The notes beneath the pieces were generated by a model. That model ran no database searches. It had not been told where the DNA came from and was given only the letters and a program-made list of their open reading frames with translations. The position numbers were made by a program, and so were the translations under genes. From contig NZ_CP034691.1 in assembly GCF_004114375.1 (NCBI RefSeq), forward strand, positions 53,217-117,216: a DNA stretch of 64,000 bases, in the 5' to 3' direction. Below are positions 31,211 to 39,060 of the stretch, piece by piece (the first letter of the stretch is position 1; every line of letters starts with the position of its first letter). This DNA is from Halorubrum sp. BOL3-1. GTDB taxonomy: Archaea; Halobacteriota; Halobacteria; Halobacteriales; Haloferacaceae.

Positions 31211-31700
31211 CCTGTAAATACCAGACGGTACCGTGATTGCCGCATTCCATATATAATCTTGTAAATACCATATGGCACCAGCATTTCGGGGGTTCGTATT
31301 AACTACTGAATCCCGATCCCACGACCAGCCGAAATTTGCCTATTTACCATATGGCAGCACGATACAGCCTTCTTGTATATAGTACCGTAAATACCAGACG
31401 GCACCGATATTCGGCGGGTATGTATTAACTCTCAAAACACGAGGTGCGAAACACAAACTACGGCGATAAATACCAGACGGCAGCGTGATACGGCCTTCTT
31501 GTATATAGTATCATGAATACCAGACGGCACCACTATTCAGGTATTCTGTATATAGCCAGTAATCTCGATCCAAATTCTACAGTAATACCAGACTGCATGG
31601 CGATTGGCACCTCCTCTATTAATTTATATATTCTATCTATCTATTCCTGTAAATACCAGATGACAGCGGGATTCGGGGGGTTCGTATATAGAACAGCACC
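31211..31700. repeat. Iteron-like array, 8 degenerate copies
   Basis: Eight copies of TAAATACCAGACGGCACC-like sequence start near 31214, 31261, 31340, 31387, 31466, 31512, 31581 and 31649. Most are followed by a GATTCGGGGGTTCGTATATA-like half. Spacings run 47, 79, 47, 79, 46, 69, 68 bp, so the first five copies fall in a 126-bp higher-order unit. Irregular, degenerate spacing and no constant-length unique spacers exclude a CRISPR array. The layout fits iterons of a plasmid origin or a centromere. Confidence 0.75.
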
Positions 31701-31859
31701 CAGAAAATCAGGCGTCGTTGTTCAGCCATACGTAGAGATAGCTTTAGAGAGTCTATAGAGCAAGCTCCTATCTCCGTCGCAGTTCAGCCGAATTCACACA
31801 ATTAGGGTTCAGGGCAGATGAAGTTCAGTAGATAGTCGCGTAGCGAACGATTCGGGACG

Positions 31860-32920
31860 GAGCCGAGAAAGACCCCCGGAGAAAGAGAGGGCGGACGGAG
31901 TAGCGAGGCGAAGACTATCAGAATGCTGATAGTGGGTGGAACCCTCGGAGAGCGGCGCAGGAGATGGGGGTCAAGAGAGCAGCAAGCGCCACTATCGGAA
32001 GCAGATGCGAGACGGACAGCGAGGAGACACCACCAACGGAGAACGCCACCGAAGAAAGACCACCGACGAGACGCGACAGCAGATCCGCAGGGGACACGAC
32101 CGACCGAGCAGCGAACGCGATCGACGACCAGCCCAGCTGGGGACCGACTGACTGAGAACAACCCAAGCGGAGATCACCAACAGAGCGAGCAGCGATCGAC
32201 ACCGACGACAGACAGCGAAGCACCCAACCGGGAACGGAGCCGTACCGAGAACGAACACCGAACCGCCTCAGCGAGATTGACCATCGACGACGAAGGAGGA
32301 CCTACCGAACTGAGAACGAACCAGTATCGACGGTGAACAGCGAACCGCCTCAGCGAGAACGTCCCAACGCCGAAGAGGAACAACGACCCACTACAACGAG
32401 ACTGGACCAACATCGACGACGGACACCGAACCACCTCAGCGAGATCACGCACCAACGACGGACAGCGAGACCAGACCAGCGGCGACGGCGACTCCAGGGG
32501 ACACCTGTTACGACGCGACACCCGAGACTGAAATAGCGGCGGCGGGCGGCGACGACAACACCTGCGAGTCACCGTCGCGATGCGAGAGTGGGGGGTGGGG
32601 GTGCGTCGACGACGTCCAGTATCGCGAGCGCGATGCGAGAGCGGGGGCGGGGGGTATTGACGACGACACCGACACCACCAACTGCGGGAGCGACGACGCG
32701 ACAGGACTACCACCGACAGCGACGTCGACGATGACCGAATCCCGAATCGACGAGCGCGAGCGAACAGCGAGGCCAACCGAAAGCTCGAACAGCGAACGGA
32801 TGACACCCACCAGCAACTGACAGCAGCGAACGCGGGGGACAGCGAACAGCAGAGGACAGGAGACGAGAGATGAGAGGAGGGGGAGAAGGTGTGTAGACTG
32901 ACGGAATATCTTCGCCCCCG
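31860..32920. other. T-depleted 1-kb tract, apparently non-coding
   Basis: On the plus strand T makes up only about 5% of bases over long stretches, for example 31981-32240. Open frames occur on both strands but are dominated by Arg, Ser and Thr and lack the acidic bias of real haloarchaeal proteins. Imperfect repeats are present (ACCGAACCGCCTCAGCGAGA-like near 32257, 32340 and 32428; GATGCGAGAG plus a G run near 32579 and 32632). Confidence 0.65.
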
Positions 32921-33111
32921 GATTGCCGTCGGCGATCTGTTCAGGGCGGAGCCAGCGAGGCAGTTCAGGACGGGGCCAGATGAGAGCGCGGAGGCGGGGA
33001 GTAGCCGGGGGCGGCAGACAACGGGCCGATCGAAATGCGCTGGGTGAACTGATAGAAGTCACTTATCGCGTAGGGAGAAAGCGAGGCAATCTAGGTAACC
33101 GAATTGGTGTG

Positions 33112-33498
33112 ATGATAGATGAGGACCTCGATGCGATTATTGAATCAGTTGCTGACTACCATGACATCCCGAGGAGTCGGGCTGTTGAACTGCTCCTCCG
33201 GAAGGGAGTCCAAGCACGCGAGATGCGATACCGATTCGAACAACTGGACGCGAAGCTCGATCACCTCATCGACAACCTCGGTGTGGGGTCAACCGCAACG
33301 GACGCAGTCGAAGAGCGATTCGGGACAGTCAGCGACCGATCGTTGCCCGCCGACGTCTCTGGTGTGGAGTTAGCCGACAGTCCGCTCCCGTACTTTCGGA
33401 GCGCAGGGGACTATCCAGATCGATCGGACGAGGAAGCCACTGTGCGGGATCAGGTCCTCGACGAACGGGATGCGATCGAGACAGCAGACGACGACTGA
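33112..33498 (+). CDS. Ribbon-helix-helix-type protein near the iterons
   Basis: From ATG 33112 it has 128 residues. A strand (NRIGVMIDE) leads into helices DLDAIIESVADYHDIPRSRA and VELLLRKGVQAREM, a ribbon-helix-helix, followed by a coiled coil (YRFEQLDAKLDHLID) and an acidic tail. Since the strand begins before the Met, the true start may lie upstream (GTG 33109 or the in-frame ATG near 32980). It lies between the iteron/T-poor region and the OB-fold remnant and may be a plasmid copy-control or partition protein. Confidence 0.65.
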   Translation: MIDEDLDAIIESVADYHDIPRSRAVELLLRKGVQAREMRYRFEQLDAKLDHLIDNLGVGSTATDAVEERFGTVSDRSLPADVSGVELADSPLPYFRSAGDYPDRSDEEATVRDQVLDERDAIETADDD

Positions 33499-33573
33499 TC
33501 GACCTGTCGCTGGCGAGCGATACATCCAAGCGGAGTATACCAAACTCAAGCAGCTCGACACGCCCAGCACCTA

Positions 33574-33930
33574 ATGGTGATCGGGAAGCTGAACACTTAC
33601 ACGACAGACGAGGGCGAGACGAACGTCTCAGTCGATCTTGAGGAGCTCATCGCGTCGACGAACCGACTCGCGAACGGTGGGAAGCAGAGACGGCCGAGTT
33701 CACGCTTGACCGGATCGAAGCGTATGGGGACGGCACTGCGTCCCACTACGATGAGGCTACCGCTCACTACGACTACGACATCGCCGAGCTTCGGGAATAC
33801 GTTGGAACCGTCGTGGATAGACTGACCGAAGTCGACGCCGAAGCTGCTGCCGTCGACCCCAATAGCGCCGACGACGAATTGTCAGCTCCCAAGGCCGACT
33901 GTCTCCCGGTAGCTGTGGCTTCTCTATAGT
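33574..33930 (+). pseudogene. OB-fold (RPA-associated-like) protein, frameshifted relic
   Basis: MVIGKLNTYTTDEGETNVSV resembles the OB-fold core of haloarchaeal RPA-associated proteins. After about residue 37 a one-base loss moves the frame to RWEAETAEFTLDRIEAYGDG and YVGTVVDRLTEVDAEAA, which completes the usual helical tail, ending at the TAG near 33928. The N-terminal part of the OB domain is also missing or altered (fragments of frame near 33500-33570). Not functional. Confidence 0.65.
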
Positions 33931-34171
33931 GCGCTATCAAGAATGTTGGCTAGCGTGTATCGTGTCTGGTGGGAGGTGATTGGTCTGTGAAGTCTGTTTA
34001 TATTTCCCGATTGGGGTGAGGTGAACAGTCAAAAGAGAAACACTGCATAGGAGAAAATTCCCATAGAACCGTCTCGATTTCCAACCAACTTGTCGCTCGC
34101 GTTTTCGTGTGGATACACACTGTTGACAGAGTCCAGACGAGTAGCCACGCGAGCGGCTATCAAACCAACGA
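33931..34171. other. Intergenic, no gene seen
   Basis: About 240 bp; no coding signal. Confidence 0.35.
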
Positions 34172-34456
34172 ATGAGACCAGAACATCTTGAACAAGCAGT
34201 CTTCGACCGCTGGGGCCGGCAATGCGTGGTCTGCAGTCGAACGCCAGAGGAATAGCTCGAAACCGATTACGGAGCGCGCAGCCAAGACAAACTGTCCCTC
34301 CATCACGTCAACGGCGACGATACGGATCAGCGTGTCGAGAACGTAATCCCGCTGTGTCAGAGCTGTCACGTCCACATCCACAAAGTGGACGAGCCACCCT
34401 ACCGGGTATGGCATCGGCAGCTCCCGATCGAACACCGTCATGCATGGAACGCCTAC

Positions 34457-35858
34457 CATCCGTCTTTAGTTAAGCGAGAAACCGCGTGACAGCGGCGGCT
34501 TATCGAGGCATCTTTCGGAAGGAATGAGGAAGTCGTGTCTGTGTACAACGACGACTCCTCAACTCGAATTATGCGTCGGCTCACTACACTGTTTCCTTCT
34601 GAGTTCCTCGAAGAGCACGCCGAGGAACTCGGCGTGGTCGAACGCGACCGCAAGCTTCAGATCCCTGCCTTCGTCTGGGCATTCGTGTTCGGCTTCGCCG
34701 CAGGCGAAAGCCGAACACTCGCCGGATTTAGACGCTGTTACAACTCTACTGCCGATGAGACGATCTCTCCAAGTGGATTCTATCAGCGGTTGACTCCGAC
34801 GCTTGCGAAGTACTTCCGCGACCTCGTCGAGACCGCGCTCGACGAGGTCGCTGTTCCTAACGCTTCTGACGCTGATATCGACCGATTTAGAGATGTGATG
34901 ATCGCTGATGGAACGGTGTTGCGGTTACACGAATTTCTCTCAGATCAGTTCGAAGCCCGCCACGAGGAGCAGGCTGGAGCGAAGCTCCACCTGCTCCACA
35001 ATGCCACAGAGCAGACGATTGAACGGCTCGATACTGCTAACGAGAAAACGCACGACAGCACCCTATTCAAAACAGGGCCGTGGCTTGAGAACCGCCTCGT
35101 GTTGTTCGATCTCGCCTACTTCAAGTACCGCCGGTTTGCGCTGATCGACGAGAACGACGGCTACTTCGTGAGTCGGCTGAAGCAGAACGCAAATCCGGTG
35201 ATTACGGGGGAGTTACGGGAATGGCGCGGCCGCGCCATTCCCTTAGAGGGCAAGCAGCTCCACGCTGTTCTCGACGATCTCGACCGGAAGTACATCGATG
35301 TAGAGGTCGAAGTAGAGTTCAAACGAGGGCCGTACAACGGGACACGGTCGCTGGATACGAAGCGATTTCGCGTCGTCGGCGTCCGCGACGAGGACGCCGA
35401 CGACTACCACCTGTATATGACGAATTTGGCGAGAAAAGAATTCTTTCCGGCGGATTTAGCGGAGATCTACCGCTGTCGGTGGGAAGTTGAATTGCTGTTC
35501 CGCGAGCTGAAGACGCAGTACGAACTGGATGAGTTCGACACGAGCGATGAGCACGTGGTGGAGATCTTACTGTACGCAGCGCTGCTGTCGCTGCTTGTAA
35601 GCCGCGATTTGTTGGATCTAGTCACTGAGCAGGCGGATGATGAGCTTGTCTTTCCGACAGAGCGCTGGGCGGCGACCTTCCGGTCGCACGCCCAGCTTAT
35701 TCTCCACGAACTCGGTGAGTACCTCGGCTACTCACCACCGCCGCTGCTTGAACGGCTGATCGAAGACGCTCAAAAGATCCACAAGCAGCGACCAATCTTA
35801 CAAGAGACACTCGCTACCGCTACACAACCGAGGTGTGAGGCTTAACTAAAGACGGATG
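34457..35858 (+). mobile_element. ISH8-like IS (IS4 family), 1402 bp
   Basis: Ends CATCCGTCTTTAGTTAAGC and GCTTAACTAAAGACGGATG are perfect inverted repeats. Flanked by a perfect 10-bp target duplication GAACGCCTAC (34447-34456, 35859-35868). Length, ends and duplication size agree with the ISH8 group of the IS4 family. Confidence 0.93.
34535..35845 (+). CDS. ISH8-like transposase (IS4 family)
   Basis: Up to 436 residues; an internal Met (34571) is an alternative start. The DDE catalytic fold shows D in VMIADGTVLRL (about 130), D in RLVLFDLAYFKYR (about 196) and the IS4 signature Y-R-x-R-W-x-V-E-L-L-F-R-E-L-K near residue 312-326. A beta-rich insertion lies before the catalytic Glu, as usual in IS4 enzymes. 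Intact, so probably active. Confidence 0.92.
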   Translation: MSVYNDDSSTRIMRRLTTLFPSEFLEEHAEELGVVERDRKLQIPAFVWAFVFGFAAGESRTLAGFRRCYNSTADETISPSGFYQRLTPTLAKYFRDLVETALDEVAVPNASDADIDRFRDVMIADGTVLRLHEFLSDQFEARHEEQAGAKLHLLHNATEQTIERLDTANEKTHDSTLFKTGPWLENRLVLFDLAYFKYRRFALIDENDGYFVSRLKQNANPVITGELREWRGRAIPLEGKQLHAVLDDLDRKYIDVEVEVEFKRGPYNGTRSLDTKRFRVVGVRDEDADDYHLYMTNLARKEFFPADLAEIYRCRWEVELLFRELKTQYELDEFDTSDEHVVEILLYAALLSLLVSRDLLDLVTEQADDELVFPTERWAATFRSHAQLILHELGEYLGYSPPPLLERLIEDAQKIHKQRPILQETLATATQPRCEA

Positions 35859-36188
35859 GAACGCCTACTACCACGAATACTACGAGGGGCCACGCCTGAC
35901 TCGTGAAGAAGCTGTGAACCAGTTCGGCGACGATGAGGGCGTCCCAGTGAGTGTAAAGTATCTCGTCCATGAACGCGAGGGCTTCGACCCTGATGAGTTT
36001 GAAGCACCTAATATCAATTTGCTTCCCGACGATCACGCTGACGATGAGTGTGATGAGGCTGACTCAGGCGACGAGGATGATGATGACGGTGATGGCGACG
36101 AAGACGACAACTCTGCGTCATAACGCCCGACATTAGGACCAACTTCTTGCGGTGTTGTGCTTCTACTCCCGATTAAATATTTTTGGAA

Positions 36189-36320
36189 CGCTCATGTGTA
36201 GAAGATTGTTGATAGCTCGCCTTCTTACGGTTTGACGGATTTGTCTTCGGTTCGAGAATCGTCTTGTAAACCGATTTCCTTGGGTTTAGCACTCACTTCG
36301 AGTTCGACTTTTAATAGAGC
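36189..36320. repeat. Degenerate repeat related to 58038-58190
   Basis: CGCTCATGTGTAGAAGATTG and the following 110 bp align with 58038-58165 at roughly 80% identity. The right end is missing. The terminal CGCTCATGTGTAG resembles ISH4-type ends. Confidence 0.6.
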
Positions 36321-36483
36321 ACTTCTGAATGGGGCCCTGAGGCATCTATCCTCCCCAAATCGTGGTACAACTTTGGATCAACCGTCCATGTTGTCTTCTA
36401 TCCACCAGAATGGGACCGTTGAGTCCTTAGAGCCGTCTATCGCCGTTGCTGGGCGATACTGAAGCCACGTTGAAGCAGTAGTG

Positions 36484-36647
36484 CTACTCGTTGACATCGA
36501 CGACGGTCGCCTCTTTAGGCGGCGCAATATCGAGTTCGGCAGCGCCGCGCTCGATCTCTTCAGGTGCCGTCCCCTCGGCCTCGGCGAGCAGCTCGGGGAA
36601 CCCTCGTCGGAGATTGTGTCGATGTCGGCCGGTGTTTTGTGTCCCAT
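36484..36647 (-). pseudogene. Small acidic protein gene with a frameshift
   Basis: MGHKTPADIDTISDE is read from 36647; after one frame change the sequence continues GFPELLAEAEGTAPEEIERG and PPKEATVVDVNE to the TAG at 36484-36486. The second part has strongly haloarchaeal composition. The gene starts 60 bp from repeat site D. Family not recognised. Confidence 0.45.
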
Positions 36648-36707
36648 ATCATCTTCTAGCCGCCGCGAAGTGATATTCGTGGGTGTCGGAACCTCTTGAT
36701 TTCACTC

Positions 36708-36749
36708 TTAACCAACACAGGAGACCGATATTGCCTAGTTGTTGGTTAA
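36708..36749. repeat. Site D of the TTAACCAAC inverted-repeat family
   Basis: TTAACCAAC (36708-36716), 24-bp spacer, GTTGGTTAA (36741-36749). The target duplication of the ISH4-like IS begins on its last base. Confidence 0.92.
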
Positions 36750-36756
36750 GATTCGC

Positions 36757-37802
36757 CGCTCTTATGTAGAAACGTGGAAAGACCGTATAATTACACTGAG
36801 CCGATGCTAATCTGGCGATATGGCTTCTACTCAGCCAGCGTTCGGTGGGATGTTTCGACAGCTGATTGAGCTGGGAGTTATCGAAATCAACACGGAGCCG
36901 CTCGATGACCTCATCGAGCGGCGACTCAAGGAGTTCTGGGAGAATACATCCTGTCCACGCTGCGGTCACCAGCATCTAATGACATCGGAGACCCGTGATC
37001 GGGTTCGATGTCGTGAATGTAACTTTAACCCGGTCTACACCTACGGGACGCCGTTTCACGAGAAGCACCTCTCTTGCGGTGAGGTGCTTCTTGCTTTCCT
37101 CCTCTACGCAGACACGCTGCTGAGTATCAACCAGATCGTGCCGCTGCTTGGTCGCACTTACAAGACTGTCCACACAGCAATACGAGACGTGGAAGCCGCG
37201 ATTCAGCGCGGCTTCCCCGTCGTCTGGGAGCTGCTCGATCAGACCATCGATGGACCGACACAGGTCGACGAATCTGGCAGGGTCTGCTCGGGCTACAAAG
37301 GCCAAGAGCCGCCGCGGAACAGCCGTTCTCGCGGCGGCTCGTCTCGATCAGGACGCTCACGGTGGCGAGGGCGTCACGGTGATCAATTGACGCTCGTCGC
37401 GGCGTGCCGCGACTCGCTTCGCGTGATTCGTGGCCAGCGTGGAATCGACTATAGCGGTGATCTTAACCCGGTGGTTCAGGAGGCTGAAGACCTCTCCCAG
37501 CCACTGGGAGAGGTCTGGACCGACGGCCTCCAAGCCTACCGGGAGATGGAGCGTGATCACCGAACGGTCATACACAAAGAGTGGTACGTATCGGCTGATG
37601 GCGTCCACATTAACCAAGCTGAGTGCCTATTTTCGCTCATTCAACCGTGGCTACGGAAGTTCCGCGGCCTGTCCAAGCAGGGCTTGGAGCAGGCCGCTCA
37701 CACTTTCGGCATCGTTCGCTCACTCACTCTGGCTGGCGAATCCGTCGATTCAGCCATTGATTGTCTCGTTATCGGGTCTTTCCACAGTTCTACATAAGAG
37801 CG
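36757..37802 (+). mobile_element. ISH4-like IS (IS1595 family), 1046 bp
   Basis: Inverted ends CGCTCTTATGTAGAA and TTCTACATAAGAGCG (one or two mismatches inward). Perfect 8-bp target duplication AGATTCGC at 36749-36756 and 37803-37810. One intact transposase. The 140-bp MITEs at 18337-18624 share its ends. Confidence 0.93.
36820..37797 (+). CDS. ISH4-like transposase (IS1595 family)
   Basis: 325 residues. An N-terminal zinc ribbon (CPRCGHQH near residue 46, CREC near 66) is followed by a helix-turn-helix region and the DDE/DDN-type domain: D in GPTQVDES (about 149), D in VWTDGLQAYRE (about 233), and the terminal N/E in HINQAECLFS (about 270). This architecture is diagnostic of IS1595-family transposases. 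The stop lies only 5 bp before the IS end. It is the likely source of mobility for the 140-bp MITEs. Confidence 0.9.
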   Translation: MASTQPAFGGMFRQLIELGVIEINTEPLDDLIERRLKEFWENTSCPRCGHQHLMTSETRDRVRCRECNFNPVYTYGTPFHEKHLSCGEVLLAFLLYADTLLSINQIVPLLGRTYKTVHTAIRDVEAAIQRGFPVVWELLDQTIDGPTQVDESGRVCSGYKGQEPPRNSRSRGGSSRSGRSRWRGRHGDQLTLVAACRDSLRVIRGQRGIDYSGDLNPVVQEAEDLSQPLGEVWTDGLQAYREMERDHRTVIHKEWYVSADGVHINQAECLFSLIQPWLRKFRGLSKQGLEQAAHTFGIVRSLTLAGESVDSAIDCLVIGSFHSST

Positions 37803-37964
37803 AGATTCGCGTTCTCACCAGTCGGCGACGGTCTTTTCTTCGACGTCGACGATGTCGCAGCGGAGTCGCAGCTGAAAGAGTCGCTTTACAACAGCATCGT
37901 GTGCCCCTGACAGGGTCCACAGGTGGATCCCACCACCTGCGAGTGCTGTTCCTGAGTAACCAGG
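37803..37964 (+). other. C-terminal remnant of an ORF read out of site D
   Basis: After removal of the IS, a frame passes from the right arm of site D (TGG TTA AGA TTC GCG) into SPVGDGLFFDVDDVAAESQL and KESLYNSIVCP, then stops. It has haloarchaeal composition but no start codon outside the repeat. It is probably the remains of a gene truncated at the repeat. Confidence 0.4.
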
Positions 37965-38129
37965 ATGTTAGAGTACAACCCAGCCAGAAATAAGGACAAC
38001 GATAGAGAAGCATTGGATCCAACAATTGACGGCGTCGTCGCAAATGCCGCCACGTGGGACGGCGACTACTACGTCGTCTTCCAAGACGAGGAGACGGGGG
38101 ACGTCCTCCTAGTGCCTCTTCAAGTCTGA
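37965..38129 (+). CDS. Small hypothetical protein, 54 residues
   Basis: MLEYNPARNKDNDREALDPT, then VVANAATWDGDYYVVFQDEE and LLVPLQV. The acidic, beta-rich C-terminal half looks genuine. No family recognised. No clear promoter. Confidence 0.45.
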   Translation: MLEYNPARNKDNDREALDPTIDGVVANAATWDGDYYVVFQDEETGDVLLVPLQV

Positions 38130-38441
38130 ACTGCTAGATACAACTGATAGACGGCCCGTAGCAGGAACCTAGCAGATCACAACTGAAGTCCCACTAGAGG
38201 GCTACACCGTCGAAGTGAGAGAGTAACCGCGCCGCTGCTTCCGTGCGCACGCGTAACTACCGCGTCCAGACAGGGTGCCCCAGAATACCCCCACCTCCCC
38301 TTCTGTGAGAAACACCGGTTGTCCTGTGCGAGAGAAACGTATCCTACCCCTGTCTCTCTGTGATATACGAGGTAAAACGATGCCACAACACCATCTTATC
38401 ATCTTCTCTATGTTTTATTCCCTAAGTCCCCACGGTGTTGT
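38130..38441. other. Intergenic, no gene seen
   Basis: About 310 bp. Frames present are not protein-like. Confidence 0.35.
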
Positions 38442-38600
38442 ATGCGAAGTCGCAAAGATGTCACCGTCCCGACGGAGGAAATTCTGTGCGACAAGATCGA
38501 CAGCCGACTCACATATCGCGACAGTCGATCTGAGTGGATTCGGGACGCAGTCCGGCTGAAGTTGGCAGTAGAGTCTACTGAAAACGAGATGGAAGCGTAG
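38442..38600 (+). CDS. Small RHH-like protein, 52 residues
   Basis: MRSRKDVTVPTEEILCDKID, then SRLTYRDSRSEWIRDAVRLK and an acidic tail. The strand DVTVP followed by two helices with S-R-S-E-W-I-R-D-A is the ribbon-helix-helix pattern of haloarchaeal CopG-like proteins. It was too short for routine calling. It stands alone, about 460 bp before the integrase-like gene. Confidence 0.68.
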   Translation: MRSRKDVTVPTEEILCDKIDSRLTYRDSRSEWIRDAVRLKLAVESTENEMEA

Positions 38601-39060
38601 GTGTAGTGGCAAGCTGTCCGTGTAGATCTCGACGACGTCACACTGTGGATTGTTAACTGACACACTAACATTAACTATCCACCACCGTGATATGGCGTCG
38701 ACTGGTAGATGTGGGACTACTGTTCTGGATAGCCTCATTTAGGGGCAATCGGCATCGCTTTTTTGTGCCAATAGTGGCGGCACTCCCGTCCGTGATCTAT
38801 ACTTGTGTGTTGGTTGTTCAACTTCGGACAGCCAACAGAAGATGATCTACAGAGCCGGTGACGACCGTTGTGTCGTGCGATTTGTTGTGCTTCCAAACAC
38901 TCTATGATATGTTGCTATCCACACAACCCCCGACTCACGTCATGCGGTTTGGGGCTTTGGATCTTCAAACAATGACGATCAAGGTGCGGATTCCCGTTTG
39001 GACCGCACAACAAGAGACACCCCAGTAACGAATATTACCCTGGGCTGGGCAGTACTGATC
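38601..39060. other. Intergenic, no gene seen
   Basis: About 460 bp. AT-rich near 38750-38900. A GGG-run and promoter-like sequence lie shortly before the integrase-like start. Confidence 0.35.

Larger units (their letters stand above)
34172..36123 (+). pseudogene. HNH endonuclease gene split by an ISH8-like IS
   Basis: The 5' part (34172-34456) encodes CVVCSRTPEE, an in-frame TAG at about codon 28, then LSLHHVNGDDTDQRVENVIP and LCQSCHVHIHK, a complete HNH zinc-stabilised nuclease motif. The IS lies after WNAY. Removing it and one copy of the 10-bp duplicate gives YHEYYEGPRLTREEAVNQFG and a long acidic tail to 36123. Besides the IS, the TAG upstream of the HNH motif means the gene was or is broken twice. 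Confidence 0.88.

Noticed and set aside
31211..31700. Possible CRISPR array
   Set aside because: Repeats are degenerate, spacing alternates 47 and 79 bp, and the sequence between copies is itself related. No cas genes are near.
31923..32806. Long open frames in the T-poor tract (up to 210 codons)
   Set aside because: Composition is Arg/Ser/Thr-rich, not acidic; openness follows from lack of T (few stops) on one strand.
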